A stretch of DNA of 64,000 nt, from NCBI GenBank assembly GCA_016215705.1, contig JACRIR010000229.1, forward strand, positions 18,556 through 82,555. Direction: 5' to 3'. This document shows, one piece after another, positions 26,513 to 34,645 of the stretch. The position numbers were made by a program, and so were the translations under genes. Within the stretch, counting starts at the first letter, position 1. Every line of letters starts with the position of its first letter. Below the pieces are notes generated by a model. It was not told the DNA's origin. It made no database searches and worked only from the letters and a program-made list of their open reading frames with translations. The DNA is from Candidatus Poribacteria bacterium (lineage in GTDB: Bacteria; Abyssobacteria; SURF-5).

Positions 26513-26717
26513 TCACAATCTCCTCGACGCTCACAAGCTCCTTATCGAGCAAAAGCTTGATAAGATAGAATCCGCCGCATGCGATGTCTTCATCTTCGCC
26601 TTCTTTATAGAAGCTGCAATCTCTGCAGATGAATTCGGTCAGCCCGCGCTGTGTCTTCAGATAGTCGGGACTGCCCAGAAACTTCCGGCAATTCAAGAGC
26701 ATATTCGGGAATGGCAT
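26481..26717 (-). CDS. Small cysteine-containing protein upstream of the radical SAM/SPASM gene
   Basis: 78-residue protein not recognised as a known family. Four cysteines sit at 10, 31, 34 and 47 (ICRDCSFYKEGEDEDIACGGF), followed by a helical C-terminus (YLIKLLLDKELVSVEEIVNAVRSDL). The CxxC plus further Cys could bind zinc or an Fe-S cluster. GGGGGGAGA lies nine bases before ATG 26717, and the gene overlaps the maturase start by 32 bases, so the two are translated together. It may be a partner, carrier or even a second substrate of the maturase. A weak promoter, TTGCCA-17-TAGATT, lies at 26800-26772. Confidence 0.65.
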   Translation of the reverse strand: MPFPNMLLNCRKFLGSPDYLKTQRGLTEFICRDCSFYKEGEDEDIACGGFYLIKLLLDKELVSVEEIVNAVRSDLSGA

Positions 26718-26771
26718 GGTTCAGGTCTCCCCCCCCATCATTTTCCGCGAATTCGGAGATACGCAATCTTT

Positions 26772-26800
26772 AATCTAACATTGATATTGGGAAGTGGCAA
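26772..26800 (-). promoter_or_regulatory. Weak promoter of the peptide/maturase operon
   Basis: On the minus strand, TTGCCA (26800-26795), 17-base spacer and TAGATT (26777-26772), about 55 bases before the 78-residue gene. Two mismatches in total from consensus at the -10. Confidence 0.4.
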
Positions 26801-26862
26801 TAGGGAGAAAGAGACGGCTTGCAGTTGTGTTTCCTGGGTGGCGTTTTGCATGAAAATTGGAA

Positions 26863-26934
26863 GGGCGCAATGAATTGCTCCCCTACGACGACAAATTAAA
26901 AGATTCCGTAGGGGCGCGATTCATCGCGCCCGAT
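26863..26934. repeat. Family C inverted-repeat element
   Basis: Two 24-base arms, GGGCGCAATGAATTGCTCCC plus CTAC and its near reverse complement (26911-26934), enclose about 24 bases. Each arm is itself a palindrome. Single arms occur at 19261, 33758 and 62457. Confidence 0.75.
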
Positions 26935-26967
26935 CCGCTGTCTGGCCGCAACGCCGGCAAACCAATC

Positions 26968-28206
26968 TTACTTTAACTGCTCTCTCGTATACTCAAGAAT
27001 GCGTCTCGCAATGATGAGCATGTTGATCTGGCCCGTGCCTTCAAATAAATCATTGATTTTGCCGTCGCGCATCCATTTCTCAAGCAGAAGCTCGCGCGAA
27101 TACCCGAGCGGACCCATGAGCTCGACCGCCTTCTGGGTCACGAGCGTAATGGCCAGACCTGCCTTCGCTTTGGCCATTGAGGCTTCGAGATTGTTGCGCA
27201 TCCTGCGGTCCATCATCCAGCATGCGCGCCAAGTGAGCAGGCGGGCCGCCTGGAGGTTGGCCTCCATCTGCTGCACGTCGCGCTCGACGGCGGTCATCCG
27301 ATACGGTGAGATGCCATACCGAATCTGAACGCCCTGTTTCTCAAATTCCTCCTTCACGAAATCGATGGCCGCACGCCCGATGCCGATGGCGCTTGCGGCC
27401 ACCATTGGACGCGTGGCGTCGAACGTGGCCATTACACCCTTGAAACCCGAGGTGCTGTCCTTCTTTTGCACCTCGGAACTCCCTAGGATGTTGTCGAGCG
27501 GGATACGGCAGTCCTCGAACACAATCGTGCACGTGTCCGATGCGCGAATACCGAGCTTCTTTTCGAGCTTGGTGACCGTCATGCCCGGAGTCCCGTGCTC
27601 GACGATGAAACTCTTGATGCCGGCGCGTCCGGCGGACCTGTCGAGCGTCGCCCATACAACGACAAAACCCTCAGAATCCTGGACGGCAGCTTTCCCGCTG
27701 GTCACGAAGATTTTTTCTCCGTTCAGCACCCAGTGGTCACCATCGCGGGCGGCAGTCGCAGTAATTGCGGCAGTGTCCGAGCCTGCGTTCGCTTCCGTGA
27801 TCGCCATTGCGCCCCATTTGGGCTCACCCTCGGTGAAACGCCTGAGGAAACGCTCCTTCTGATCGGATGTTCCCACGGCCTCGACTGCTGCCACGCCGAG
27901 CCCCCCCGGAATACAGAGGTAGAGCCCGCAGTCGCCCCACGAAAGCTCCTCAATCACGTTCGCAAACATGACCGAGTTCTCGGCGGGCTTCTCCGGCTTG
28001 CCCTCCTGCTTCGGCTTTGTGCTCGCCTCGAAGCGCGCGCGATTCCTCCGCTTCGAGTCTTCCCACATCATGTTTATGAAATCCAGCGGTTTCTGGTGCT
28101 CCTCTTCATCGTATTTGCGAGCGGCCGGACGCATCATATTCTCGGCCAGCATATGGACCATATTCTTCATATTCGCGATGTTTTCTGAAATCTCGAAATC
28201 AATCAT
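26968..28206 (-). CDS. Acyl-CoA dehydrogenase (catalytic-type subunit)
   Basis: 412-residue FAD enzyme that oxidises acyl-CoA thioesters to enoyl-CoA. The N-terminal helical domain, the middle beta domain (WGAMAITEANAGSDTAAITATA... VLNGEKIFVTSG) and the C-terminal helical domain are all present. The active-site segment DLFEGTGQINMLIIARRIL keeps the catalytic Glu of the EGT motif. ATG 28206 is preferred over 28245 because GGGAGG lies ten bases upstream and this leaves 19 bases after the previous gene instead of an overlap. An Arg/Lys-rich insertion (KRRNRARFEASTKPKQEGKPEKP, about residues 50-75) interrupts the N-terminal domain. Co-transcribed with the second dehydrogenase gene. Confidence 0.9.
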   Translation of the reverse strand: MIDFEISENIANMKNMVHMLAENMMRPAARKYDEEEHQKPLDFINMMWEDSKRRNRARFEASTKPKQEGKPEKPAENSVMFANVIEELSWGDCGLYLCIPGGLGVAAVEAVGTSDQKERFLRRFTEGEPKWGAMAITEANAGSDTAAITATAARDGDHWVLNGEKIFVTSGKAAVQDSEGFVVVWATLDRSAGRAGIKSFIVEHGTPGMTVTKLEKKLGIRASDTCTIVFEDCRIPLDNILGSSEVQKKDSTSGFKGVMATFDATRPMVAASAIGIGRAAIDFVKEEFEKQGVQIRYGISPYRMTAVERDVQQMEANLQAARLLTWRACWMMDRRMRNNLEASMAKAKAGLAITLVTQKAVELMGPLGYSRELLLEKWMRDGKINDLFEGTGQINMLIIARRILEYTREQLK

Positions 28207-28225
28207 CGTGGAGTATCCTCCCGGT

Positions 28226-29335
28226 TTAGATGGTGACGAGTCCATCGAATGTGGCGAAACCGCGTCCGTTGCGAAGCCAGAGTTCGACCGGATGCTCTCT
28301 TATGTAGCCGTGCCCTCCGAGGACCTGCACGGCGCGGTCGGTTATCATGAGAACTTTCTCGGCAGCGTACTGCTTGGCAAGATACGCTTCGCGATCCGAC
28401 TCAAGCCCCTTGTCGAGTCTCCATGCGGCTTCCCACGTGAGCAGCCGTGTAGCATCCACTTCGATTGCCATTTCCGCAAGCATGAAGGCGATCGCCTGCC
28501 GCGAGGCGATTGGCTCGCCGAAGGCCACGCGCTCTTTTGCATAGTCGCGGGCATACTCGAACGCGGCTTTGGAAACGCCCACTGCCATCGCTGCAAGTCC
28601 CACAAAACTGTAATTCAGGAGCTTTGAAACGTTGCAGCCGGCCTCTCCTCCCAGTCTGCTTTCCTTCGGAACCCGGCAATCCTTGAAGATGACCTTGCGG
28701 GTGTCGAGAGCTTTGAGGCCCATATTCTTCTCTCGCTCGCTGATCTCCATACCCGCCGTTCCCTTGTCGACAAGGAAAGCCTGCACACCTTTTGCGTCCG
28801 CCGAGGCATCGGTCTGCGCATAAACAAGGATAACTTCGGCGTCGGCTGCCAGGGGCACGAGGCACTTCTCGCCGTTTATCACGTAGCTTCCGCCTTCGGC
28901 TGCGGCCTTTGTCTGCATCGAAGGAAGGTCAAAGTCAATTCGAGGTTCCATAAACGCAGCGGAGGCCGGTTTGAAACTTTCCTCGCAGAAAAGTGGGAGA
29001 TACTTCTGCTTTTGGTCTTCAGTCCCGAATTCGATCAGGGGGTATACGACACTGGCCGGACAGAGCATGCAAACCGCCAGCGAGAAATCCCCGTAAGCAA
29101 GCTCCTCGGCCAGGATGGCGCCGGTCACTGCCGAGCGAGGCTCGCCCACGCCGCCGTATGCTTCAGGGACATTGTTCGGGATCAAGAATAACTCCCATGC
29201 CTTGCTGATGAACTCAGGTGGTATCTTGCCCCCTTCATCACATTCACGATAAATTGGTCGCATCTCGTTAAGCGCGAATTTCCTGACCGTTTCGTAGATC
29301 ATTCGCTGATCATCGCTAAGCTCGAAAGATAGCAT
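28226..29335 (-). CDS. Acyl-CoA dehydrogenase-like subunit with altered, shortened active-site end
   Basis: 369-residue homologue with the usual three domains (FELSDDQRMIYETVRKFALNEMRPIYRECD... VINGEKCLVPLAA... VQVLGGHGYIREHPVELWLRNGRGFATFDGLVTI). The chain stops directly after TFDGLVTI, where active homologues read YEGT and continue for about 20 residues. The catalytic Glu is replaced by Asp and the last helix is missing. This suggests a non-catalytic partner in a heteromeric enzyme with the next gene, as known for paired FadE proteins of mycobacteria. GGGAGG precedes ATG 29335. Confidence 0.87.
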   Translation of the reverse strand: MLSFELSDDQRMIYETVRKFALNEMRPIYRECDEGGKIPPEFISKAWELFLIPNNVPEAYGGVGEPRSAVTGAILAEELAYGDFSLAVCMLCPASVVYPLIEFGTEDQKQKYLPLFCEESFKPASAAFMEPRIDFDLPSMQTKAAAEGGSYVINGEKCLVPLAADAEVILVYAQTDASADAKGVQAFLVDKGTAGMEISEREKNMGLKALDTRKVIFKDCRVPKESRLGGEAGCNVSKLLNYSFVGLAAMAVGVSKAAFEYARDYAKERVAFGEPIASRQAIAFMLAEMAIEVDATRLLTWEAAWRLDKGLESDREAYLAKQYAAEKVLMITDRAVQVLGGHGYIREHPVELWLRNGRGFATFDGLVTI

Positions 29336-29426
29336 CTTCGCCTCCCTTGCGCCGTCGAATGGCTTTGATAGGTGTCATAAACCTGAACGATTTCCTGGAC
29401 ATCAATGCCCGGGCGGCAGTATTCTC

Positions 29427-30209
29427 TTATGACGGAATAGTCGCCCTTTCTTGACTCTCCTTTCTCCTTCCCCTTGGATTCTTCTTCATTCTCCTCACAC
29501 GGGCGGCAAACTCGTTGCGCATGGCCTTTCGGCGCATCCACAAGAACAAGCTCAGAAAAATGTCTTCACCCGTATTATTGAAAAGACTCTCTGCGTCCCG
29601 GGGGTCGAGGCCCTTGAGGATTCTCTTGAAAACCTGAGACATTTCCTTTCGCGCGAGCCGACGCGCGGCATCAACATAGATTGAGAGCGCTTCGGTGGGC
29701 CATCCCCTTGCAGGAGTGAACCCGCGCTCACCCATGCGCGACAGTATTCTCAGAATCTCGACGTCCTCCACACGATAGGTGCGGCGTCCATTTTTGACCT
29801 CCGGCGTGAGCACGCCTAGTTGCTCGAGCCGTTGCATGGTCCGCTCCTTGAAACCGAATTCCCGGCCGGCTTCGGCCCGCGACATCACATGCGCGGGGGC
29901 CGCGCTCATCAGCCATCCGGCATATTGCGCGCTGATGACGAGAATATTCTTGAGCATGCCGCTGTCCTGAACGGAATCGAGCAATCGTTTGATGCGCCCC
30001 AGCGGCAGAAAGGCTTTTTCCTGAAAATCCGATATCAGTCTGATTCGCTCGACGCAGCTTTCGTCGTAGAAAGCCATCGTTCGATTGATTCTCACGGGAG
30101 GTGGCAGGAGGCCCTGCGCAACATAAAAATGGATTTTCGACCTGCTGACGCCCGCATGATCTGCAAGTTCTTTGATCTTCATCCGCCCTGTAATCTCGGC
30201 GTTTTTCAT
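29427..30209 (-). CDS. MerR-family regulator of the acyl-CoA dehydrogenase operon
   Basis: 260-residue regulator. The N-terminal winged helix is typical of MerR (MKIKELADHAGVSRSKIHFYVAQGLLPPPVRINRTMAFYDESCVERIRLISDFQ). A second MerR-like helix-turn-helix appears near residues 115-155 (SRAEAGREFGFKERTMQRLEQLGVLTPEVKNGRRTYRVEDVEILRIL). Two DNA-binding units in one chain is uncommon. The C-terminus is Arg/Lys-rich. ATG 30209 or 30182 could be the start. It precedes the two dehydrogenase genes on the same strand and is itself preceded by a promoter with an 11-base palindrome. Confidence 0.85.
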   Translation of the reverse strand: MKNAEITGRMKIKELADHAGVSRSKIHFYVAQGLLPPPVRINRTMAFYDESCVERIRLISDFQEKAFLPLGRIKRLLDSVQDSGMLKNILVISAQYAGWLMSAAPAHVMSRAEAGREFGFKERTMQRLEQLGVLTPEVKNGRRTYRVEDVEILRILSRMGERGFTPARGWPTEALSIYVDAARRLARKEMSQVFKRILKGLDPRDAESLFNNTGEDIFLSLFLWMRRKAMRNEFAARVRRMKKNPRGRRKESQERATIPS

Positions 30210-30280
30210 GGCGGGTCAGCAAACTCTCCTGGTCATACTCGTGGTGACGAACAATACCAAGCGGGGAGACAAACCGGAGA

Positions 30281-30335
30281 ACTATTAAGTGCCACTTGAT
30301 AGTTGATTCTATAAAGAGAGGTTTCGTCTTGTCAA
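30281..30335 (-). promoter_or_regulatory. Promoter and palindromic operator upstream of the MerR gene
   Basis: Minus strand TTGACA (30335-30330), 18-base spacer, TAGAAT (30311-30306). It is followed at 30303-30281 by an inverted repeat with 11-base arms (ACTATCAAGTG against ACTATTAAGTG, one mismatch) centred just past the -10. The layout suggests repression at the start of transcription. Confidence 0.65.
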
Positions 30336-30394
30336 GCAAAATCTTCCGGACGGGCGGGACGTGTCCGTCCAAATCAACGTCTGAAATGCCGAAA

Positions 30395-31027
30395 TCAATT
30401 ACGGGGATGGATGAGGTAGTGGGAAACCATTCTTGCCAGTTCTTGCACTAATTCGTCTCCGTTGAATGCGGCTTGCGAAAAAATCACTTGATGCACGCAG
30501 GCTTCAACGGCCTCGTCGATTACGAAAGCGGCGATCGGAATATTGGATACGGTGATTTCTGACCTGTGTTCCTCGAGCAATCGCTCCAGAGGCGCTCGAA
30601 CACGCCGGCGGATTTCATCTCGGATTTCCCGGAATGCGGGGTCTTTCATGGCTACTTGGGCAAACGCGCGCCTGATGCCGGGATCGACTTTGTGGCTCTC
30701 GTACGCCGTTCGAACGAGTGACTGAATAGCGGTTTGTATGTCCGCTGTCCGCCATCTCTCCGGGGCCAATTCAGCAACGAGTGTTTCCACCACCCGCGTG
30801 GAATACTCGCGATAGATTTCCAAGAATATGTCTCTCTTGTCGCGAAAATACTTGTAGAATATTCCGACTGAAACCCGCGCTTTTCTCGAGATCTGGTTTG
30901 TCGTCGTGGTGTCGTAGCCTTGTTCCGAGAATAATTGCGTTGCGGCGCGCACAAGATGCTCCCGTGTGCGCCACCCGCGTTTCTGCTTCGGTTTTTCGAC
31001 CTGTGGCCGACTACTCCTGATGCTCAT
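30395..31027 (-). CDS. TetR-family regulator
   Basis: 210-residue TetR-type repressor. The N-terminal helix-turn-helix is clear (TREHLVRAATQLFSEQGYDTTTTNQISRKARVSVGIFYKYFRDKRDIFLEIYREY), followed by an all-helical ligand domain. The ORF is open to 31093, but ATG 31027 with GGGAG upstream gives the normal N-terminus and avoids the promoter. It is divergent from the flavoprotein operon at 31296 and shares with it a control region containing two GAAC-type palindromes. It is probably a local repressor of one or both sides. The ligand is unknown, but neighbours suggest an acyl-CoA or related acid. Confidence 0.87.
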   Translation of the reverse strand: MSIRSSRPQVEKPKQKRGWRTREHLVRAATQLFSEQGYDTTTTNQISRKARVSVGIFYKYFRDKRDIFLEIYREYSTRVVETLVAELAPERWRTADIQTAIQSLVRTAYESHKVDPGIRRAFAQVAMKDPAFREIRDEIRRRVRAPLERLLEEHRSEITVSNIPIAAFVIDEAVEACVHQVIFSQAAFNGDELVQELARMVSHYLIHPRN

Positions 31028-31064
31028 GAGCAAACACTCCCTGTTCTCTCCCAATCCCGTTTCT

Positions 31065-31103
31065 ATGTTACATAAAAGGGTTGTGCGTGTCAATAGAACA
31101 TGA
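31065..31103 (-). promoter_or_regulatory. TetR gene promoter with upstream operator half
   Basis: Minus strand TTGACA (31093-31088), 17-base spacer, TAACAT (31070-31065). ATAGAACATGA (31093-31103) abuts the -35 and is the inverse of TCATGTTCTAT at 31186-31196 on the flavoprotein side. Confidence 0.6.
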
Positions 31104-31136
31104 GCATGACATCATATTCTTTTTTCTGTTTTTCTA

Positions 31137-31196
31137 TTGACAAGCTTGAACTAGCGTGATAGAATGCATAAAAATGAACTTGATATCATGTTCTAT
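31137..31196 (+). promoter_or_regulatory. Promoter and operator of the flavoprotein operon
   Basis: TTGACA (31137-31142), 17-base spacer, TAGAAT (31160-31165). The near-palindrome GAACTTGATATCATGTTC (31176-31193, one mismatched pair) sits just past the expected transcription start, a classic repressor position for the divergent TetR protein. Confidence 0.7.
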
Positions 31197-31295
31197 CGGG
31201 GTTTGTCTTGTCTCAGGTCACCGAGACCCTGTGGCTATGGCAAATAGACGGCCTATCATCGAGCGCATATCTGCTTGTTCAAAGGGAGAATGGCC

Positions 31296-33071
31296 ATGAA
31301 ACAAGAAACTATTGAGACAGATGTCCTCATCATTGGCGGGGGAGGGGCAGGTTTCAGGGCCGCGATCGGCGCCAGAGAAAAAGGCGCAGAGGTTGTCCTG
31401 CTGAGCAAGGGTCCCCTTGCCCGATGCGGCGCCACACCGATGGCGGGCGCCGACTTCACCGTCGACGGGCTGAGTCTCAGTCAGATGGGTTTTGATGGTG
31501 AGCCAAGGGACAGCAAAGAAACCTTCTTCAGCGACATCGTTCATCAAGGCTACTACATGAACAACCAGAAACTCGTCGAGCAGTATGTGCGCGCGGCCCC
31601 CGACCGACTCAAAGAGTTGATTGCCTGGGGTATTAAGATCATCCATTCCGAGGAACGGGCAATCTTCACGAGCGGTGTGAGCATAATGGACGCGCTTCTC
31701 CGAAGAGCCAGGTCCATCGGTGTTCGGATGGCTGAGGATGTCATGCTCCTTGATCTTGTCACGGGTGGCGGAAAGATCGAAGGAGCCCTTGCGCTGGATA
31801 TCAAGAGCGGCGAATTCATCCGCTTCAAAACCAAGGCAGTCGTGATGGCGACGGGCGGCTGGCACAAAGCCTTTTGGCCCAACACGGGCATGCGCGACCT
31901 TTCGGGCGAAGGCGTTGTCATTGCCCATCGCGCCGGCGCGGATATCGGAAATATGGAGTTCATAACTTTCGCCTGCAATGTTCTTCTGAGTCCGATGAAG
32001 TGGCTCGGCAGCATCGCAACGTACATGCTTCATACAACTGTTGGCGGAGAGCTCACCAATCAGCGCGGGGAGGCTTTTCTTGACAAATATGATCCATACG
32101 TGGTTCAGAAGGGCACGACCATGGAATGGAACAAGAGTTTCATTTCTTTCGCCGCGACAAAAGAGGTTCGTGAGGGAAGGGGATCGCCCAACGGCGGAAT
32201 CTGCTACGGCCGGGGGCGGGCGGATTGGGAACCGTTTGAGTTCGTTGCCGGGATACTGTTTCCAAACTGGAAATACAAAGGCCTCGATCTTTCCGAACTT
32301 GGCGAGAAGCTCAAGAGCGGCGAAACGGTCGAAGTCGGTTCTCTTGTGGAGTATTTCGATGGTGGCATCGTCGTAAACGAGCGTTTTGAGACAGCGGTTC
32401 CAGGCCTGTATGCCGCCGGTGAGTGCGCCCTTGGACCGTTTGGTTCGAACCGGATCGCCGCCGCGATCACGGAGATGCTGGTTCATGGCGCCGATGCAGG
32501 CGAGAACGCAGCGGCCTATGCCGCCGCAGCAGACGCGCGAAAAACGGATGCAGCGGCCTTTGACGAAAAAGAAGAGGCGGCGCTGCGTCCGCTGGTCCGC
32601 CCGAAGGGCCTGCGCCCGGCGCAAGTAAGAAGATGCATCCAGGAGAAGGCGCACAAACATCTCGGCCCGATACGCAACGGGCGGGAATTGCAGGCCTTCG
32701 TTGATTTCGTGTCAGCCATTAAGAGAGATGAGTTGCCGCAGACGGCGACCTCATCGAAAGGCCGCATGTATAATAAGGAATGGGTGGACGCGTTGGAGCT
32801 CGAAAGCATTGTCCACCTGCTCGAGGCGGCGGCAAGGAGCGCACTGTTCAGAACCGAGAGCCGCGGCGTTCACTATCGCGAAGACCATCCGTATACTGAC
32901 AACGACAATTGGCTCTATGAGAGTCTCGTGAAGATGTCCGGCGATGATTTCGAGATCACGAAGCGGCCCGTCACATGCACGACGATAACGCCGCCTCGCG
33001 GAGTTGTGTCGTATTTGGATATGATGAAGAAAATGATGGAAGCCCATTCCGACGTCGGCGGGCATCACTGA
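31296..33071 (+). CDS. FAD-dependent fumarate reductase/succinate dehydrogenase-like flavoprotein
   Basis: 591-residue SdhA/FrdA/NadB-superfamily flavoprotein. The N-terminal dinucleotide fold is VLIIGGGGAGFRAAIGAREKGAEVVLLSKG. The substrate-side region GATPMAGADFTVDG lacks the histidine that binds FAD covalently in SdhA. A second FAD contact is GGIVVNERFETAVPGLYAAGECA, and the C-terminal helical domain includes TESRGVHYREDHPYTDN. AAGGGAG lies before ATG 31296, with ATG 31290 as the alternative. The next gene is a small [2Fe-2S] protein, so electrons probably pass between them. The substrate is unknown. A long antisense ORF over this gene is not real. Confidence 0.88.
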   Translation: MKQETIETDVLIIGGGGAGFRAAIGAREKGAEVVLLSKGPLARCGATPMAGADFTVDGLSLSQMGFDGEPRDSKETFFSDIVHQGYYMNNQKLVEQYVRAAPDRLKELIAWGIKIIHSEERAIFTSGVSIMDALLRRARSIGVRMAEDVMLLDLVTGGGKIEGALALDIKSGEFIRFKTKAVVMATGGWHKAFWPNTGMRDLSGEGVVIAHRAGADIGNMEFITFACNVLLSPMKWLGSIATYMLHTTVGGELTNQRGEAFLDKYDPYVVQKGTTMEWNKSFISFAATKEVREGRGSPNGGICYGRGRADWEPFEFVAGILFPNWKYKGLDLSELGEKLKSGETVEVGSLVEYFDGGIVVNERFETAVPGLYAAGECALGPFGSNRIAAAITEMLVHGADAGENAAAYAAAADARKTDAAAFDEKEEAALRPLVRPKGLRPAQVRRCIQEKAHKHLGPIRNGRELQAFVDFVSAIKRDELPQTATSSKGRMYNKEWVDALELESIVHLLEAAARSALFRTESRGVHYREDHPYTDNDNWLYESLVKMSGDDFEITKRPVTCTTITPPRGVVSYLDMMKKMMEAHSDVGGHH

Positions 33072-33114
33072 GAAGAAGGCAAAAGGGCGGAGGGTCGCTA
33101 ATGCAATAAATATG

Positions 33115-33208
33115 TGTCATTCTGAGCGAAGCGAAGAATCTCTGCTTCCAGTTCCGGAGGTGCAGGAAAATGATGAGATTCTTCGTCGCTCCGCTTCTCA
33201 GAATGACA
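33115..33208. repeat. Inverted-repeat element, family A (full length, second copy)
   Basis: TGTCATTCTGAGCGAAGCGA-type left arm and CTCAGAATGACA right arm enclose about 40 bases. It separates the flavoprotein gene from its likely iron-sulfur partner. Confidence 0.8.
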
Positions 33209-33305
33209 ATTCTTGAAAAGCCATCAGATGGAATATTGTCTCGGCAACAAGCACAAAAGAGACGGAAAGATGGAAAAGAACCGGACCACACCAAGAGAAA
33301 AGAAT

Positions 33306-33644
33306 ATGACTCAGAAAAAGATAACAGTCAAGGTATTCAGATTCGATCCGTCGGTTGATACAGAACCCCATTATGCGACGTACGAAGTGCCATTCAGCAA
33401 TGGGATGAGCGTCATGAATGCGCTCGACTACATCTATCAGAATCTCGACGGCACTCTCGCCTACTACGACCACGCGGGATGCTCGCTGGGAATATGCGCT
33501 CGCTGTACAGGCAAGATCAATGGCAAGGCCGGCCTGTTCTGCCAGACTCCCGTTGAAGGAGATACCTGCCTGGAACCGCTTTCCTTGTCGAAAGTGGTTA
33601 AGGATTTGGTGGCGACAAGAAGAGGGGAAAGTGTCGAGGATTGA
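33306..33644 (+). CDS. Minimal [2Fe-2S] iron-sulfur subunit (SdhB N-terminal domain only)
   Basis: 112-residue ferredoxin. It matches the N-terminal half of succinate dehydrogenase/fumarate reductase iron-sulfur subunits (KKITVKVFRFDPSVDTEPHYATYEVP... MSVMNALDYIYQNLDGTLAYYDHAGCSLGICARCTGKINGKAGLFCQTPV). Four [2Fe-2S] ligands are visible in C-x4-C-x2-C-x11-C. The C-terminal domain with [4Fe-4S] and [3Fe-4S] clusters is absent. ATG 33306 is chosen because family similarity begins there. The ORF reaches back to 33213, with ATG 33270 as an alternative. It follows the flavoprotein gene, so a two-protein soluble reductase or dehydrogenase is likely. Confidence 0.83.
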   Translation: MTQKKITVKVFRFDPSVDTEPHYATYEVPFSNGMSVMNALDYIYQNLDGTLAYYDHAGCSLGICARCTGKINGKAGLFCQTPVEGDTCLEPLSLSKVVKDLVATRRGESVED

Positions 33645-33757
33645 GATCATCGGAGTGTTCCGCAAACTCAGTGTTTACTCGCGGGCTCTGTACTACTCAC
33701 GTTCAGAATCGTGAATTCTTGTCGCGATTCTCATAACACATCATATGAAACTTATAT

Positions 33758-33855
33758 GGGCGCAATGAATTGCGCCCCTGGAGGCATGAATGAAGAAAAT
33801 CGGGGACACGATGTCGCATCGTGTCCCCGATTTTCCGAGACGCGACTTATTGCGC
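33758..33855. repeat. Composite repeat (families C and B), copy 2
   Basis: GGGCGCAATGAATTGCGCCC (33758-33777), then a family B palindrome with 19-base arms (33795-33835), then CGCGACTTATTGCGCCCGAC. It is nearly identical to 19261-19352. The 33645-33943 gap holds nothing else recognisable. Confidence 0.82.
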
Positions 33856-33943
33856 CCGACATGGCAATTTGGGTGCAGCTTTGCCGCGCTGTGATTCGAC
33901 AAGTGTACCGATAACCCGTTGGAGAAAAAAGGAGAAGGTGTAG

Positions 33944-34645
33944 ATGCACAAGAAAATAGGTGTTTTAGGAGGAATGAGTGCGGAATCGACGGTGACCTAC
34001 TATCAATACATCACCCGCAAATACACGGAGGAGTTTGGCGATTGCGGCTATCCCGAAATAGTAGTTTACAGCGTGAGTTTCCAGAGATATGTCGACTGGC
34101 AGCGCTTGGGACAGTTCGAGAAGATAGCAGGCGACATGATCCACGCGGCAAGGACGCTCGAGCTCGCGGGCGCGGAGGTCGCCCTGATAGCGACAAACAC
34201 GATGCACCTTTTGTTCGACCAGGTTCAAGCTGCGGTGAGAATTCCGTTCCTTCATATCGTCGATGCGACTGCCGAGGCAATCAGGAAACGCAATCTGTCG
34301 AAGGTCGGCCTTTTGGGAACTAAACTCACCATGAACGCGCCTTTCTACGGAGAACGTCTCTCGGCAAACGGTGTCGCCATGCTCGTTCCCGACTCTTCCG
34401 AACAAGAGGAAATCAACCGCGTGATATATGAAGAGTTGGTCCGGGGCTTGCTCCTGGAATCATCTCGAAGAAGGTTTGCAGAGATCATAGCGAGGTTGCG
34501 GACGCGCGGTGCTGAAGGAATCATCATGGGGTGTACCGAAATCCCCTTGCTCCTGTCAGAAAAGGATTCCTCGCTCCCATTGTTTGATACCGCCACTATT
34601 CACGCCGAAAAGGCTCTGCGATATGCTATTTCTGAGAAAGGATAA
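33944..34645 (+). CDS. Aspartate/glutamate racemase family protein
   Basis: 233-residue PLP-independent amino-acid racemase (MHKKIGVLGGMSAESTVTYYQYI). In the usual two-cysteine mechanism the first motif is CNTAH, but here it is TNTMH (Thr near residue 85). The second motif MGCTEI keeps its Cys (near 191). The Thr/Cys pairing matches the L-specific aspartate/glutamate racemase of Escherichia coli (YgeA type), as I recall. Start follows GAAGGTG. It lies between an electron-transfer pair and an ATC-hydrolase-like gene on the same strand, which suggests a role in amino-acid or thiazoline metabolism. Confidence 0.85.
   Translation: MHKKIGVLGGMSAESTVTYYQYITRKYTEEFGDCGYPEIVVYSVSFQRYVDWQRLGQFEKIAGDMIHAARTLELAGAEVALIATNTMHLLFDQVQAAVRIPFLHIVDATAEAIRKRNLSKVGLLGTKLTMNAPFYGERLSANGVAMLVPDSSEQEEINRVIYEELVRGLLLESSRRRFAEIIARLRTRGAEGIIMGCTEIPLLLSEKDSSLPLFDTATIHAEKALRYAISEKG

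Noticed and set aside
31218..32660. 480-codon ORF on the minus strand
   Set aside because: It is exactly antisense to the flavoprotein gene, whose motifs are clear. The antisense product shows no recognisable domain.
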